Source of the DNA: Alphaproteobacteria bacterium
GTDB lineage: Bacteria > Pseudomonadota > Alphaproteobacteria > Micropepsales > Micropepsaceae
Length of the DNA stretch: 64,000 nucleotides
Direction: 5' to 3'
Assembly (NCBI GenBank): GCA_017983635.1
Contig: JAGOBA010000016.1
Coordinates: 1-64,000, forward strand
Part shown: one piece after another, positions 17,152 through 26,510 of the stretch
How positions within the stretch are numbered: the first letter of the stretch is position 1
Layout: every line of letters starts with the position of its first letter
Notes under the pieces: model-generated
What the model was told of the DNA's origin: nothing
Databases searched by the model: none
The model's input: only the letters and a program-made list of their open reading frames with translations
Made by a program: the position numbers and the translations under genes

Positions 17152-18498
17152 TCAGTTGTCCGTGTTGGTGTTGGTGGTGTAGAACAGCGCGACCCCGTGC
17201 AGCCGCACGTCGATGGCCAATGTGTCCGATCCATTCGTGGCATCGCGATAGACCTGGAAGATCACGACATCGTTTTCCGTGGGCGTGCCACCGATTGTCA
17301 CCGCCGCCGTCTCCGCCGACCGGTAGAGATCGTTCGTCGTGCCGCCGGTATCGGTGACCGTCTGCGCCGTGCCGAACGCAACGTCGAGCGCATCGTCGTC
17401 GGACACGGCAACGCCTTGAATGCCCCACACGACGTTGAAGTTCGTGGCCGTCGCCGCGTGCGACCAGACGAACAGCGCGCTGACCGTGCCTTCGTTCCAG
17501 CCCTTCGGCATCTGCACGCTGAACTGCGCGAACTCCGCGACCGATGCATCGAAATCCAGCGTGCGCAGCATCACGCGGTTCGTCGCCGTTTCAACCGTAC
17601 CCGCGGCCGCCCCGGCCGTCGTGCGCGCCGTCATCGACCCGGCCGGAACCCAGATCGTTTGCTTGCCGACTCCGACATGCCCCAGAAGCACCTTCTTCGG
17701 CACGGCCGCGCTGACATCGCGCGACACCAGGAAGTCGGCGGCATGATCCGGCGACGCGTCTTGCGCAAAATTGTTCCAGAGATTGTAGATCAGCGTCTGG
17801 AACGTCACCTTGTTGCTGGCATTGGCCTCATCCGCATCGACGAACGGGCAAAGGTCGTTGGCCGCGCCGCCGGTGCTGTCGGTTGTGAGCAGGTTGAGAT
17901 CGACCGCACTCCCGATCCCAAGCGTCGCCCGCGCCGTCGCCGCGTCCGGATCGTCGAGCAGCGTCCCCATAAAGCTCGACACCGTTTGCAGCGACAGGTT
18001 TGCAGGCACCTTTAGGTCATAGCCGTCTCCCGCCGCCGTCACCCCGAGCAACTGATTGGCAACACCGGCCCGCGGCTCCGGCAAGCCGATGTCGGCAAGA
18101 TTGGTGCCCACCGCAAACCGCGGGCTACGCGCCACCAATTCGCGCAGCGTTTGAATCTCCGCCGCCAACTTGTCGAGTTGCACCTCCACGTTCTCCGCCG
18201 CGAAGGCGCCGGACGCGATCAGATCCAGATCCTGCGTCAACGGCATGTCGCGCACGATGACAACGGTCTGCCCCGACCCCGGCGCCGCGAAGAACACGAC
18301 ATTGCCCGTGTTCGGGTAGCTCACAATGTCGACCGTGTAGTCGCTACCCAATGTGAGCAACGTATCGAGCAACGTCGCATTGTTGCGCAGATAAACCTTG
18401 AGATTCGAAGCCGCCCAAACCTTGAAGGAAAAGGCAAACACCGTCGTCGCCCCATTCGCCGCGTACGAAACCCGCGACGTCGTCGTGCTAAGCGTCAT
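17152..18498 (-). CDS. T7-like tail fibre protein
   Basis: 448 residues from the ATG at 18498. The first ~150 residues match the tail-attachment domain of T7 gp17-type fibres (TTFAFSFKVW-like FAFSFKVWAASNLKVYL, GSDYTVDIVSYPNTGNVVF, LTQDLDLIASGAFAAENVE). The rest is beta-rich receptor-binding sequence. It would attach to the tail tube and recognise the target cell. A GGAG site precedes the ATG, and a strong terminator lies just upstream, so expression may come from a local promoter or read-through. Confidence 0.85.
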   Translation of the reverse strand: MTLSTTTSRVSYAANGATTVFAFSFKVWAASNLKVYLRNNATLLDTLLTLGSDYTVDIVSYPNTGNVVFFAAPGSGQTVVIVRDMPLTQDLDLIASGAFAAENVEVQLDKLAAEIQTLRELVARSPRFAVGTNLADIGLPEPRAGVANQLLGVTAAGDGYDLKVPANLSLQTVSSFMGTLLDDPDAATARATLGIGSAVDLNLLTTDSTGGAANDLCPFVDADEANASNKVTFQTLIYNLWNNFAQDASPDHAADFLVSRDVSAAVPKKVLLGHVGVGKQTIWVPAGSMTARTTAGAAAGTVETATNRVMLRTLDFDASVAEFAQFSVQMPKGWNEGTVSALFVWSHAATATNFNVVWGIQGVAVSDDDALDVAFGTAQTVTDTGGTTNDLYRSAETAAVTIGGTPTENDVVIFQVYRDATNGSDTLAIDVRLHGVALFYTTNTNTDN

Positions 18499-18511
18499 GA
18501 CAAACTCCAAA

Positions 18512-18538
18512 GAAAAAGGGCGCCCGCAAGGACGCCCT
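18512..18538 (-). terminator. Rho-independent terminator upstream of tail fibre gene
   Basis: On the minus strand AGGGCG-TCCTTGCGGG-CGCCCT is followed by TTTTTCTTT. It sits only about 20 nt before the tail fibre start, so it would end transcripts arriving from the cassette region. A degenerate copy of this sequence with the fibre start occurs at 22084-22133. Confidence 0.7.
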
Positions 18539-18635
18539 GTGACAAATGTCAAAGTTCTGTTCAGTCGGAACAACACTTAGCGCGGGAGAAGGCCGCGCGC
18601 TGTGAACTTACCCCCCGTTCGCATAAACGGTCTCC

Positions 18636-19187
18636 TCACTCCGGCAATCCGCAAACGTCCTCCGCTGTGAGCGTGAGGCCCCGCACCGCCAAGACCTTTT
18701 TCGCCCAAGTTGAGCCGTTTGCGCAGGTGATTTCCGCCACATCGATAAGAAGAACGCCCCAGCGACCGTCATCGTACCCGGCGAAGAACGGACCATTGTA
18801 CGCGGTCCAACGCACCACTTCCTTGTACCCTTGCGCCGCCGCATACAGATAGAAGTCGCTCGTCTCGTCCAACCCGGACTCGACGATGATATCGAGCTGA
18901 CCTTTCTTGAAAAATGGCAACGCATACACGCGCACCTTCGCCACCTCCCCGCCCCACTTGAAAACCTTGTGGAGCGAGCGGTTCTTCCCGCAACCGCGAA
19001 CATCGATCACCTCAACATCCAAGTCCCGACGCTTGATCCGAACGTACAAGAGCCCCTGCCCCGGCGCCGCGGTGTCGAGCGTTTCGCATCGACCGACAAC
19101 CTCCCATACCGCGGGCCGGTCGGCGGCAACCGATGGCGCAACCGCAAGAAACACGAGGAAGAGAGCAAGCTTGAAGTGAAAGTTCAT
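18636..19187 (-). CDS. Secreted protein, putative immunity partner of the M23 fragment
   Basis: 183 residues from the ATG at 19187, with signal peptide (LALFLVFLAVAPSVAA). Cys pairs at GRCETLD, VRGCGKN, ITCANG and EDVCGLPE suggest a disulphide-bonded periplasmic protein. It lies about 70 nt downstream of an M23-like C-terminal fragment on the same strand, the same effector-then-secreted-protein order seen elsewhere in the block. The immunity role is inferred from position. Confidence 0.55.
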   Translation of the reverse strand: MNFHFKLALFLVFLAVAPSVAADRPAVWEVVGRCETLDTAAPGQGLLYVRIKRRDLDVEVIDVRGCGKNRSLHKVFKWGGEVAKVRVYALPFFKKGQLDIIVESGLDETSDFYLYAAAQGYKEVVRWTAYNGPFFAGYDDGRWGVLLIDVAEITCANGSTWAKKVLAVRGLTLTAEDVCGLPE

Positions 19188-19256
19188 TGCACGAACCATT
19201 GGCTTCGACGCGGCATCTTCGGGAAGTATTCAGGCAAAAAAACGGCGGAGCCGAGC

Positions 19257-19508
19257 TCATCGGTAAGGCTTCGGTCTCGGAATTGAAGTGTTTGTCATCG
19301 GTCGATCATACCAATCGTACGGATCCAATAGTTTCTGCTTCCCCCGGGTGAAGTCGAGTTGGCTTGGCCCCAGCACATATGCTTGCCGCCAAACCTCAAA
19401 GTGAACTTGCGGCTGTTTTGCGTTCCCACTGACACCGGCACCACCGATGATCGTCCGCGGGAATCTCAAGCGTCTGCCGCGGGAGTCGATCCTGCGCTCG
19501 CCGCGCAT
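19257..19508 (-). pseudogene. C-terminal fragment of an M23-like peptidase effector
   Basis: 83 codons that resemble the last part of an M23 domain: TIIGGAGVSGNAKQPQVHFEVW corresponds to the G-TG...HLHFE strand, ending with LLDPYDWY. The first His of the HxH pair is Gln here and the upstream HxxxD half is missing, so it is probably inactive. A remnant of a displaced toxin is the simplest reading. Confidence 0.55.
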
Positions 19509-19560
19509 CGCCAGTCTCCGCGCTCTCGTGATCGCTCAGTGAATTCTCGAAGCTCCGTGA

Positions 19561-20142
19561 TCACTCGCAGACGATGTTTGGTCCCTGCCACGCGCATGAG
19601 CGCGGCCCGCTATCTGGCGGCGGGTATGAGTGAGCGCGTTGCAAGGCCTCGCTCCAACCCTCCGACAAAGCAGCGCGCTCCACTTCATCGCGCGCACCGA
19701 AATAGGCCGCCTCGCGCGCTCGAAACGCCACCAATGCGTCTCGCGCGAGATGGTTCGCAGTGCCGTAGGTGACAAAATCTTGTGTCAAATAGTCGAACAC
19801 CTGATCGCTCTGATAGTAGAGCGTCGCATAGGCGGGCTCGAGCAACAGATGGTGCGCACGAACCGCCGCGAGCCGCTTCTCGCGGCATGGTCGCGTCTTC
19901 TGCACGCGAAGCCGCAACGCCGCCGCTTCAGCCTCGCTCGGCATACCCGCATCGGCAAGCTGCGCCGCCGTGGGATCCCGCCGTGCAAACCTCGGGTTGA
20001 CAACAGCCAGCGCCGGCTCGCGATCCATCGCCGCAAAGCAAGCCATCACCGCCGCGTCGTCTTCAGCCCATGTTCCAGCCAACGCCATCGCGGCACCGGC
20101 AACCGCCGCCGCGAAGATGAAAACCAACGATCCAAAACGCAT
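19561..20142 (-). CDS. Secreted hypothetical protein, paralogue of 49951-50352
   Basis: 193 residues from the ATG at 20142, with signal peptide (FAAAVAGAAMALAGTWA). Residues ~40-140 align with the product of 49951-50352: DPTAAQLADAGMPSEAEA against NPSAQQLADQSVPSEAEV, RLAAVRAHH against MLAAVRANH, VTYGTANHL against VTFGNANRL. This copy has an extra C-terminal ~60 residues. Two paralogues in separate cassettes suggest an immunity or accessory family. It is divergent from 20351-21337. Confidence 0.65.
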   Translation of the reverse strand: MRFGSLVFIFAAAVAGAAMALAGTWAEDDAAVMACFAAMDREPALAVVNPRFARRDPTAAQLADAGMPSEAEAAALRLRVQKTRPCREKRLAAVRAHHLLLEPAYATLYYQSDQVFDYLTQDFVTYGTANHLARDALVAFRAREAAYFGARDEVERAALSEGWSEALQRAHSYPPPDSGPRSCAWQGPNIVCE

Positions 20143-20350
20143 CGCAGTACCCCACCGTCGGTATAGCAGCCGATAGCGCCGCACCGTCCGCCCCAACAGG
20201 AATTCCAAAGACACCAGCCCGCTTAACAGTACCTTGCAATGTCGAAGAATCAAAGCACGCGCCCAAAGTCGACAAACCAACGCCTTACTTTCGCCCCGGT
20301 TGACCGCTCCTCTTTGATGATTATGGTTGCGCGAGCCGGGGGCACACTGC

Positions 20351-21337
20351 ATGAGCTGCAACGTATTCCGAACTTTTGCCGTCATCGTTGCCGTGTCGGC
20401 CACAGTTCTTGCTGTTGCCTGGCCATGGCCCGCACCCGATGTCGACTGGCGCACCCCGGCCGACAGTGCCGTTGCCAAAGGCGATTGCGCAACGGCGCTC
20501 TCAACGACCTTGGTCGCTGCAAAAGCCGGCTCTCGCGAAGCGATCGAGCGGCTGAAAGCGATCCGCGCCGGTGGCCCATGCCACACACCAGACGCGGGCG
20601 CCACGATCAGTGACGCGCTTACATTTATCGAATTTCAGACGAACACCGACGGCAGCGTCGAAGCCGTCTACCAGCTCGAACGCACACCCGAAGATTTTTG
20701 GCTCAGAAACCGCACCCGGCTTACTCTGTTCTTCTGCGCAATGCCGTACAACGGGGCATTGCAAACTGATAGCGCCGCTATCTCCAGCGCGCTGAACATA
20801 GGCGAGGGCCCGTTGATGGCGTTTCACCGCGCACGGCGCAACATTTGCCTTCGGACACTGAGAAATCTTGCCGCCGACCTCGTTGACTCCAACGACGACG
20901 CCGCGAAGGACACCGCTTATGGTCTTGTCCTCCGTCCGCCCCTCGCGCGAACAACCGGCGGCAGGATCGTTGCAGCGCGCCTCCTTCTCGAAGTCGGTTT
21001 CGTTCCCGCCCTTTATCGTGGCGGCGACGCCGCACGCTCGGCAAGTGCGCTCGGCTTGGTGCGCGGCGCAGCCTTGATCGAACTTGAGCAAGCCGCCCAA
21101 GACGACGACATCGAAGCAATCGAACTCCTGATTAAGTGCACTCACCAAGGACACTTCGTCGATCGCGATGACCGCAAGTCGTACTTCTGGGTCCTTCGCC
21201 TAATGCGGCTCGGCGGCAACAGCACCTTCAGGCCGCAGGAAAGTCTCTCCTCCGATGTAGTCGCAGAAACAACTGCTGAGGAGGACCGGCAATGGGGCAG
21301 TCGGAGCCGATCATCGACTGTGGCCCGGTCAAATTGA
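20351..21337 (+). CDS. Secreted/membrane-anchored protein convergent with coiled-coil effector
   Basis: 328 residues from the ATG at 20351. An N-terminal hydrophobic segment (VIVAVSATVLAVAW) is a signal peptide or anchor. The body is helical, with Ala-rich repeats and GDCATALSTT / AKAGSREAIERLKAI that recall Sel1/TPR-like helices. It is on the plus strand against the phage operon and meets 21338-22111 stop to stop. That tail-to-tail order matches the M23/immunity pair at 28 kb, so an immunity role is plausible. Function unknown. Confidence 0.6.
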   Translation: MSCNVFRTFAVIVAVSATVLAVAWPWPAPDVDWRTPADSAVAKGDCATALSTTLVAAKAGSREAIERLKAIRAGGPCHTPDAGATISDALTFIEFQTNTDGSVEAVYQLERTPEDFWLRNRTRLTLFFCAMPYNGALQTDSAAISSALNIGEGPLMAFHRARRNICLRTLRNLAADLVDSNDDAAKDTAYGLVLRPPLARTTGGRIVAARLLLEVGFVPALYRGGDAARSASALGLVRGAALIELEQAAQDDDIEAIELLIKCTHQGHFVDRDDRKSYFWVLRLMRLGGNSTFRPQESLSSDVVAETTAEEDRQWGSRSRSSTVARSN

Positions 21338-22111
21338 CTATCGCCAGGAGCCGTCCCACCGGTCCAGAGCTCCGCAACGCCGACGGTATTCAAGCTCTGG
21401 CTGCAACAATAGCTGTTCCGCTTCGCGGATTCGGCTCTTGGTCTCGTTGATTGCTTGGTCGTACTTCTGCATGGTCTTCTTGTCGTGCTCGACCACCGCC
21501 GTGACGTTACGAATCTCTTGTCTTAACCGAGCGATCCGTTCTCGTAGTTCGAGCCCACGGCGATGCTTGTTGAGATCATCAATAGGGCCTCGCCACTGAC
21601 GCCTTGGATCGATTGGCTTGGGAATACGATACGCGCGCCCCTCCAGTCTCGCGAGCTCAGCCTCCGCTTCCTCCAACTCGGTTCGCTTCCGGTCCCGATA
21701 GGAACTGTTGACGATGTACGAGTCCCACACTTCGGCCCGTTCTCGACGCTGTCCCTCAAGCTGCGAAACATAGGAATTGCGCGAGAAGCGCATATCCGAG
21801 ATCGACCTTCGCAGCGACTCACACTCGGCTCGCTTGTCACTTCGCGACAGGTCCGACCTCGGCTCCGGCATCGGTGCGCTTTGGCCGGAACGACTCGAAC
21901 TCTCCGAGGGAGGCTCGGAGGGCACCCCAATGCCACCCGAAAGCACAGGTAAGAGCCCGCTCACCCTCGGCGCCGCAGTCACACCGATAGAAGGTGATGG
22001 ACCGAACCCCACAGCGGTCGCCGCCATTGGGCCACCCAACCAGCTTTCCCCCAAAGCGGCAGGCACGCCATCGGTGCGGGTGGCATCGTCTTGCTGAGTG
22101 CCGTGCCACAC
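21338..22111 (-). CDS. Putative coiled-coil effector inserted at the tail fibre junction
   Basis: 257 residues if started at the GTG at 22111; the start is uncertain. Residues ~1-90 are Gly/Pro/Ser-rich and disordered. From SDKRAECESLRRSI to the end is a long charged coiled coil (ELEEAEAELARLEGRAYRI, LRQEIRNVTAVVEHDKKTM) with YRRRCGALDRWDGSW at the terminus. No enzymatic motif was seen. The first ~50 nt overlap a degenerate copy of the tail fibre start, so the gene sits where the fibre gene would begin after tail tubular protein B. Confidence 0.5.
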   Translation of the reverse strand: MWHGTQQDDATRTDGVPAALGESWLGGPMAATAVGFGPSPSIGVTAAPRVSGLLPVLSGGIGVPSEPPSESSSRSGQSAPMPEPRSDLSRSDKRAECESLRRSISDMRFSRNSYVSQLEGQRRERAEVWDSYIVNSSYRDRKRTELEEAEAELARLEGRAYRIPKPIDPRRQWRGPIDDLNKHRRGLELRERIARLRQEIRNVTAVVEHDKKTMQKYDQAINETKSRIREAEQLLLQPELEYRRRCGALDRWDGSWR

Positions 22112-22133
22112 TCCAAAGAATAAAGACGCCCGC
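22084..22133 (-). repeat. Degenerate copy of tail fibre leader and start
   Basis: The minus-strand segment (GGGCGTCTTTATTCTTTGGAG, then ACGGCACTCAGCAAGACGATG) parallels the true fibre leader at 18484-18528 (CGCCCTTTTTCTTTGGAG, then ATGACGCTTAGCACGACGACG). The ATG has become ACG. It marks the original tail tubular B/fibre junction into which 18.6-22.1 kb was inserted. Confidence 0.55.
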
Positions 22134-22165
22134 AAGCCCCCCATTGAACCCAACAACAACCGCCC

Positions 22166-24851
22166 CTACCCATCCATCACCGACATCACCGGCATGATCG
22201 AGAGCACGTCCAGCGGCAACGGTTCCGACTGCACGATGGCAAGCCGGCCGTCGACGTCGAAGTCGCCGGGCAGATAGACGTCGAAATCGCCCGAACGCAT
22301 CGGCGGCGAGGCATCCATCGGATCGGCCTGGTCGCGCCGCACCAGATCCTCAAGTCCGCTCTCGTCGCCAGGCCCAACGGCGCCGCCGATGCTGTTGTGC
22401 ACCCGGACCGTCACACGCGGGATCCGCTTCGTCTTGCCCTGCGCCGTCCCCATCGCGGGCACATCCAGGCGCATCGTGCGCACGCGGCTCGTATAGCCAA
22501 GCCCCGCCCACACATTCGTCGCCGGCTTCTCGAGTGATATCTTGCCGCCGGTGACCACGCGGTCGGGATGCAAACGCCCCATCGGCCACGACCTTTATCG
22601 TGCGCCCCTCCAAATGAAACAGTCCCGAGAGCGTCGTCGCGGCAGGCCCTTCGTATCTGAGCCCGCTGTCCACAAACCCCATCGTTGCTTTGTCGTTCGG
22701 TCCCGAAGGCTCGAACGGCGGCGCCAGAAACTCGACATAGCGCTTCGTCGCGCCATTGATGGTCCGTCGTACGACGGCCCAGAGATCGTCCGTCGTCGCA
22801 TCCGGCGATGGAATGACAGCAATGCTTTCCACGAACCCATCGAGCAGATGCTTCGACCACGCGAAAAGCTGCTGTTCGCGCCGATAAGTCATCGAAAGCA
22901 ATGTACCGTCCGATCGCAAACACCACAGCAACGACGCCGGATTCTTCGCCCAAGCGACGCGTGTCACCGTCCGGCCAACCGTCAAATGCTCCGCCAGTTC
23001 GAGCAGATCCGTCGCGACATACGAGCCGACATCCGACTGATTGAACAGCGAAAACACCTTCCGCCCGGCGCGATTGACGAACAACGTCTCGATCCCGACC
23101 TTCGCCGGCTGCACGCCGTTGGAACCCTCACCCGACTGCGGCACGATCCGCGTGTTGGAAGGCGTGATCGGATCGCCCAACCCGCCGCCATAGGCCGCAA
23201 ACTCCTGACTGAGCGTGCCGATCACCAAGTCTGAGCCCGACGTCACCCACCGTATCGGATCGGCTTGGTTCGCGGCGATGTTATAAGCGATCGTCTCGTC
23301 GTCGCGTGTTCCCGGTAGAAAGTTCAGATAGTCGCCGGAGTTGGACGCCCAGATCCCGAACGGCTGCTGCAACGTATTCGCAAACACCAACCGCTGCTCG
23401 TGCAAGGCCACCGTCGCCGGATATCCCCGCGCCACCGAGAACGCGCTATGCGCCCAAAGCCACGTTGAGTACCGTCGCGCCGTACCGGCCGACATGAACG
23501 CACCCGGCGCGGCGGAGTTGGCCAGATCGAACGTGTTCGTGGTGACATTGACGATCTTCCAGTCCCCATTCGCCTGCGTCGCCCCGCCGACACCGGCGAT
23601 CGAAACATAGTCACCCTCGTTGAAACCGTGCGCGGCCGAAGTCACGCGGCACAGCCCGCCAGCATTTGTCACGTTCGATACCGTCTTCGACAACGGCGCA
23701 AGCCCATCGCACAAATAGGTGACGATCGTGCCCGACATGTTCTTGGTATCAACGAAGGTATCGAGCCGGACGATCGCCCAGCGCGAATGCAGATAGCGCC
23801 ATTTCTTGTAGTTCGTCCCGGCACTGCCGGTTGGGTTGTCCCACGCATCGCCTTCGGTGTGCGATGGAATCACACTTCCCGTCGCCGACCCGACGCCGAC
23901 GTCGACCAGCGAATAGACATTCCCGTTGCTTGAAACCTGCGTGCCGATCACCGGATTAAACGACAACGTCGACGCCCACGGACTGACCGCCAGCTGATCC
24001 AGATAGATCTCGCGCATGTAGAAATAGCTGCCGACATGGTTCGATGCGAAGATCGGCGCGCTCGCCTTCAGCGACACCGTCGCGCCGGGTTGATAGTTTC
24101 CGCTCGCGACCGTGCACATCACCCGTTGTGAGTCATCGCCGTTCAGTGCCGCAAACGGCCCGCGACTCAAGACGACGGGCATCAACGACCACGACGTATG
24201 CCCCGACCGCGTTAACGTACGCGGCGCATGCTTCGGATGCGCCAGATAGAGCGTGTCGGCCGACTGCGCAAAGGCTATATTGTTGAGCTCTGACTCCAAA
24301 TAGGGCGATGTAATCTCATAGATCTTCGACGCCGATCCACCCAACGTGTGGGCGTCGTAGCTCGTTGCATTGACGCCCGAAAGCTCGAACGTGTTCGCTG
24401 CCTGGTTCGCGACCGTGAACTCGCGGTTGTTCAACTGCCCCATGCCGCCAACACCGGTAATGATCACGCGATCGCCATTGGCAAATCCGTGCCCCACCGC
24501 CGTCACGACCGCCGGGCTTGTCTGACTGACGCCGCTGATCGTCTTGGTCGAAGACGTGATCGGCGCATAGTCCTTCCAGAACCGGATGTACCGATCGCCG
24601 AACTCCAGCATGTAGGCCTGCACGGTGGAGAACACGAACGGAATGACCCGCGACTGCTTCGCATGATCGCGCGTCTCGCCCGCGAAGCGCGTGCCATGCC
24701 GCCGCATGACGCCGCCCTCCGGCCGCACGATATAGTTCTCGATCGCTTCCGCGCCGCTGTGATACTTCGCAAGATCCGTCCGGCCATAAAGCCGCGGGCT
24801 GATCTCGCCGGCCGCAAAGGAAGGTTGATTGACACCGACGCGCGCCATCAC
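22166..24851 (-). CDS. Tail tubular protein B (T7 gp12-like), frameshifted near C-terminus
   Basis: The main frame (24851 to ~22575) starts ARVGVNQPSFAAGEISPRLY and YRPEGGVMRRHGTRF-like sequence typical of phage tail tubular protein B. It then passes into another frame that ends at 22166. At 22572-22574 a run of three A (plus strand) appears to hold one extra base: removing it joins VVADGA to LHPDRVVTGGKISLE without a break, and the second frame continues the family (VWAGLGYTSRVRTMRLDV). As written the product is truncated with a nonsense tail. Either a sequencing error or a real mutation. The protein forms the nozzle of the tail. It overlaps tail tubular protein A by 4 nt. Confidence 0.85.
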
Positions 24852-25468
24852 TCACCTCGCCAATCGCGATAGGGCCCACCACCGCCGTCCCCACGCGAGT
24901 CGATCCACCCGCCGCGCGGCAGCGCCTCAGGCTGTCCCTCCTGGGCATCGCGCCGGCGCGCCTCAACCAGCTTCGACTGATAGATCTGCCAAAGCCCCTG
25001 CGCGCGGCTCACGCTCTCGCTCAGCTGCACGGCAATGTCCGACGCGATCCGCGCCGAAAGCGCATCGACGAACAGCGGATCGAACCGCGCGGCATCGCTC
25101 ACCAGCGCCGTGTACTTAATCCGGATTGGGTCGCCCATGCCGGTGAGGATCTGCCGTCCCTCAACCACCCATCGCTCCGCCTCACCATCGACCACCGACC
25201 GCACGAGAAGACAATCGGCCGGCAGATCGAACGCGTTCGCATACTCGAACGCCGGTGCAACCGCGTTCTTCGCGAGCTCCGCACGCCGCGCCGCAAAGTT
25301 CCAGTCATACGCGCGCAAGACAGCATCGCGCGCATACGGGTAGCGCAGCTTGCAAGCGCGCGCCGCCTGGCTTGCTTCGTCAATCGACGTGATCTGCGCC
25401 CCGCGCCCGATCTCCGCCAACGCGAGATTGCAGATCGCAACCTCGGAATACTCGCCCAACGTCGGCAT
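24848..25468 (-). CDS. Tail tubular protein A (T7 gp11-like)
   Basis: 206 residues. YSEVAICNLALAEIGRGAQI, RACKLRYPYARDAVLRAYDW and FDLPADCLLVRSV are characteristic of tail tubular protein A / gp11, which joins the portal to the nozzle. Length is normal. Coupled to protein B by an ATGA overlap. Confidence 0.9.
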   Translation of the reverse strand: MPTLGEYSEVAICNLALAEIGRGAQITSIDEASQAARACKLRYPYARDAVLRAYDWNFAARRAELAKNAVAPAFEYANAFDLPADCLLVRSVVDGEAERWVVEGRQILTGMGDPIRIKYTALVSDAARFDPLFVDALSARIASDIAVQLSESVSRAQGLWQIYQSKLVEARRRDAQEGQPEALPRGGWIDSRGDGGGGPYRDWRGE

Positions 25469-25630
25469 GATGCATCGACCCTTTCCTGTGGGAGGGAGTG
25501 GAAGAAACGAAAGTCAGTTGAAAGCTGTTCGCGCCAGCGCCCGGTCGGCGCCGTTGATCGCCCGAGCTTCGGCAAGCCGTGCCGGCCGCTCGTGAGTGCA
25601 ATCAATGCGGGAGGAAAAACAAGCTAAGCG

Positions 25631-26239
25631 TTACCGAGGCACGACTTGTGGCCCCGTGCATTTCTTGATGAGGCGATCGACCCGCTGCAACTCATTGAGC
25701 GAAGCTGCCGTTCCCGCGGGATCATCGGAGCTTGCGGGCCCCATAACACCCCCATCCTGCTTCCAAAGGTCTCCGCAAACTTCTTTGAAGCACATCGGCG
25801 TCATCGAAGCATTCGGAACCCTAGTGTCAAAATCTTCGCCGACATAGCAGCTGAACTCATGCACCGTCTTCTCGACCACGCACCGGTAGTCTGCCAGCAA
25901 CGACTGTGCCATGGCCCAGTCAGAGCGTTTGCAGGCAGCGATCGCAATATCATCCCACAACTCGAAGTTGGGGGAGGCCTCATCCCCGGTCCGCGCGCCG
26001 CGAAGCGTCAACCGCATCGCTCGCATCAGCGTTGCGATTCCCTTCTCCGCATCCCCGCGCTTCAGAGCCTGCACACCATCCGCGACCTGGCGCTTGAATT
26101 CGTCCGTGTACGATGCTTTATCCCACATAAAGCCGTAAGGCTGCGGAAAGCCTGAGTCGACCTTCGAACCTTCGGCGACTGCCGTAACGCCGCCGGCAAC
26201 AACCGCGGCAGCAAACGACACAACCAGCCACTTCTTCAT
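25631..26239 (-). CDS. Secreted protein, putative immunity protein (TPMCF family)
   Basis: 202 residues from the ATG at 26239, signal peptide VVSFAAAVVAGGVTAVA. Cys-containing motifs ACKRSDWAM, YRCVVEKTVHEFSC and TPMCFKEVCGD. The last motif and overall layout match the product of 46472-47209 (TPMCFVSFCDTKF), which follows the M23 toxin at 47-49 kb. Here it follows, 53 nt away, a relic of a FRAP-type effector N-terminus (26293-26424). Two paralogues each behind an effector make immunity the best guess. Confidence 0.6.
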   Translation of the reverse strand: MKKWLVVSFAAAVVAGGVTAVAEGSKVDSGFPQPYGFMWDKASYTDEFKRQVADGVQALKRGDAEKGIATLMRAMRLTLRGARTGDEASPNFELWDDIAIAACKRSDWAMAQSLLADYRCVVEKTVHEFSCYVGEDFDTRVPNASMTPMCFKEVCGDLWKQDGGVMGPASSDDPAGTAASLNELQRVDRLIKKCTGPQVVPR

Positions 26240-26292
26240 AGACACCCCCCTGCAACACTCTGAAGTACCGAAGATTCATGGCATTTTTTTGG

Positions 26293-26424
26293 CTAGTTCA
26301 CGTAGTCGGGGTCTCGTATGTGCCTGGCCGCAACGTCACTCTCGTCGGTGAAGGCATCTTCAGGCGTTCTAAAGACAAGCGCACGACCTTTTCCAAGCGC
26401 GCTGCTATTGCCAAATCTAATCAT
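26293..26424 (-). pseudogene. Truncated N-terminus of a FRAP-domain effector
   Basis: 43 codons from ATG to an in-frame TAG. The product MIRFGNSSALGKGRALVFRT continues PEDAFTDESDVAARHIRD. It aligns with the start of the 28908-30323 effector (MIKSDYRF ... TIFRAPEDMFADPNDVAQRHADDIR). The rest of the effector is gone. It leaves its presumed immunity gene (25631-26239) behind. Confidence 0.65.
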
Positions 26425-26473
26425 GTCAGTGTCCTGTGAAATCGAAATGCCACTGGGCGCCTAGAGCGGAGAT

Positions 26474-26500
26474 GGCGGGGCCAAACATCAAGGCCCCGCC
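26474..26500 (-). terminator. GC-rich hairpin after decoration-like gene
   Basis: GGCGGGGCC-AAACATCAA-GGCCCCGCC is a perfect 9-bp stem 11 nt past the stop of 26511-26933. No T-tract on either strand, so it may slow or partly stop transcription, or protect the 3' end of the capsid mRNA. Confidence 0.55.
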
Positions 26501-26510
26501 ACTTACACGC

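Noticed and set aside
16459..18015. 518-codon plus-strand ORF across the oxygenase and tail fibre genes
   Set aside because: Arg-rich shadow spanning two genes of clear identity on the other strand.
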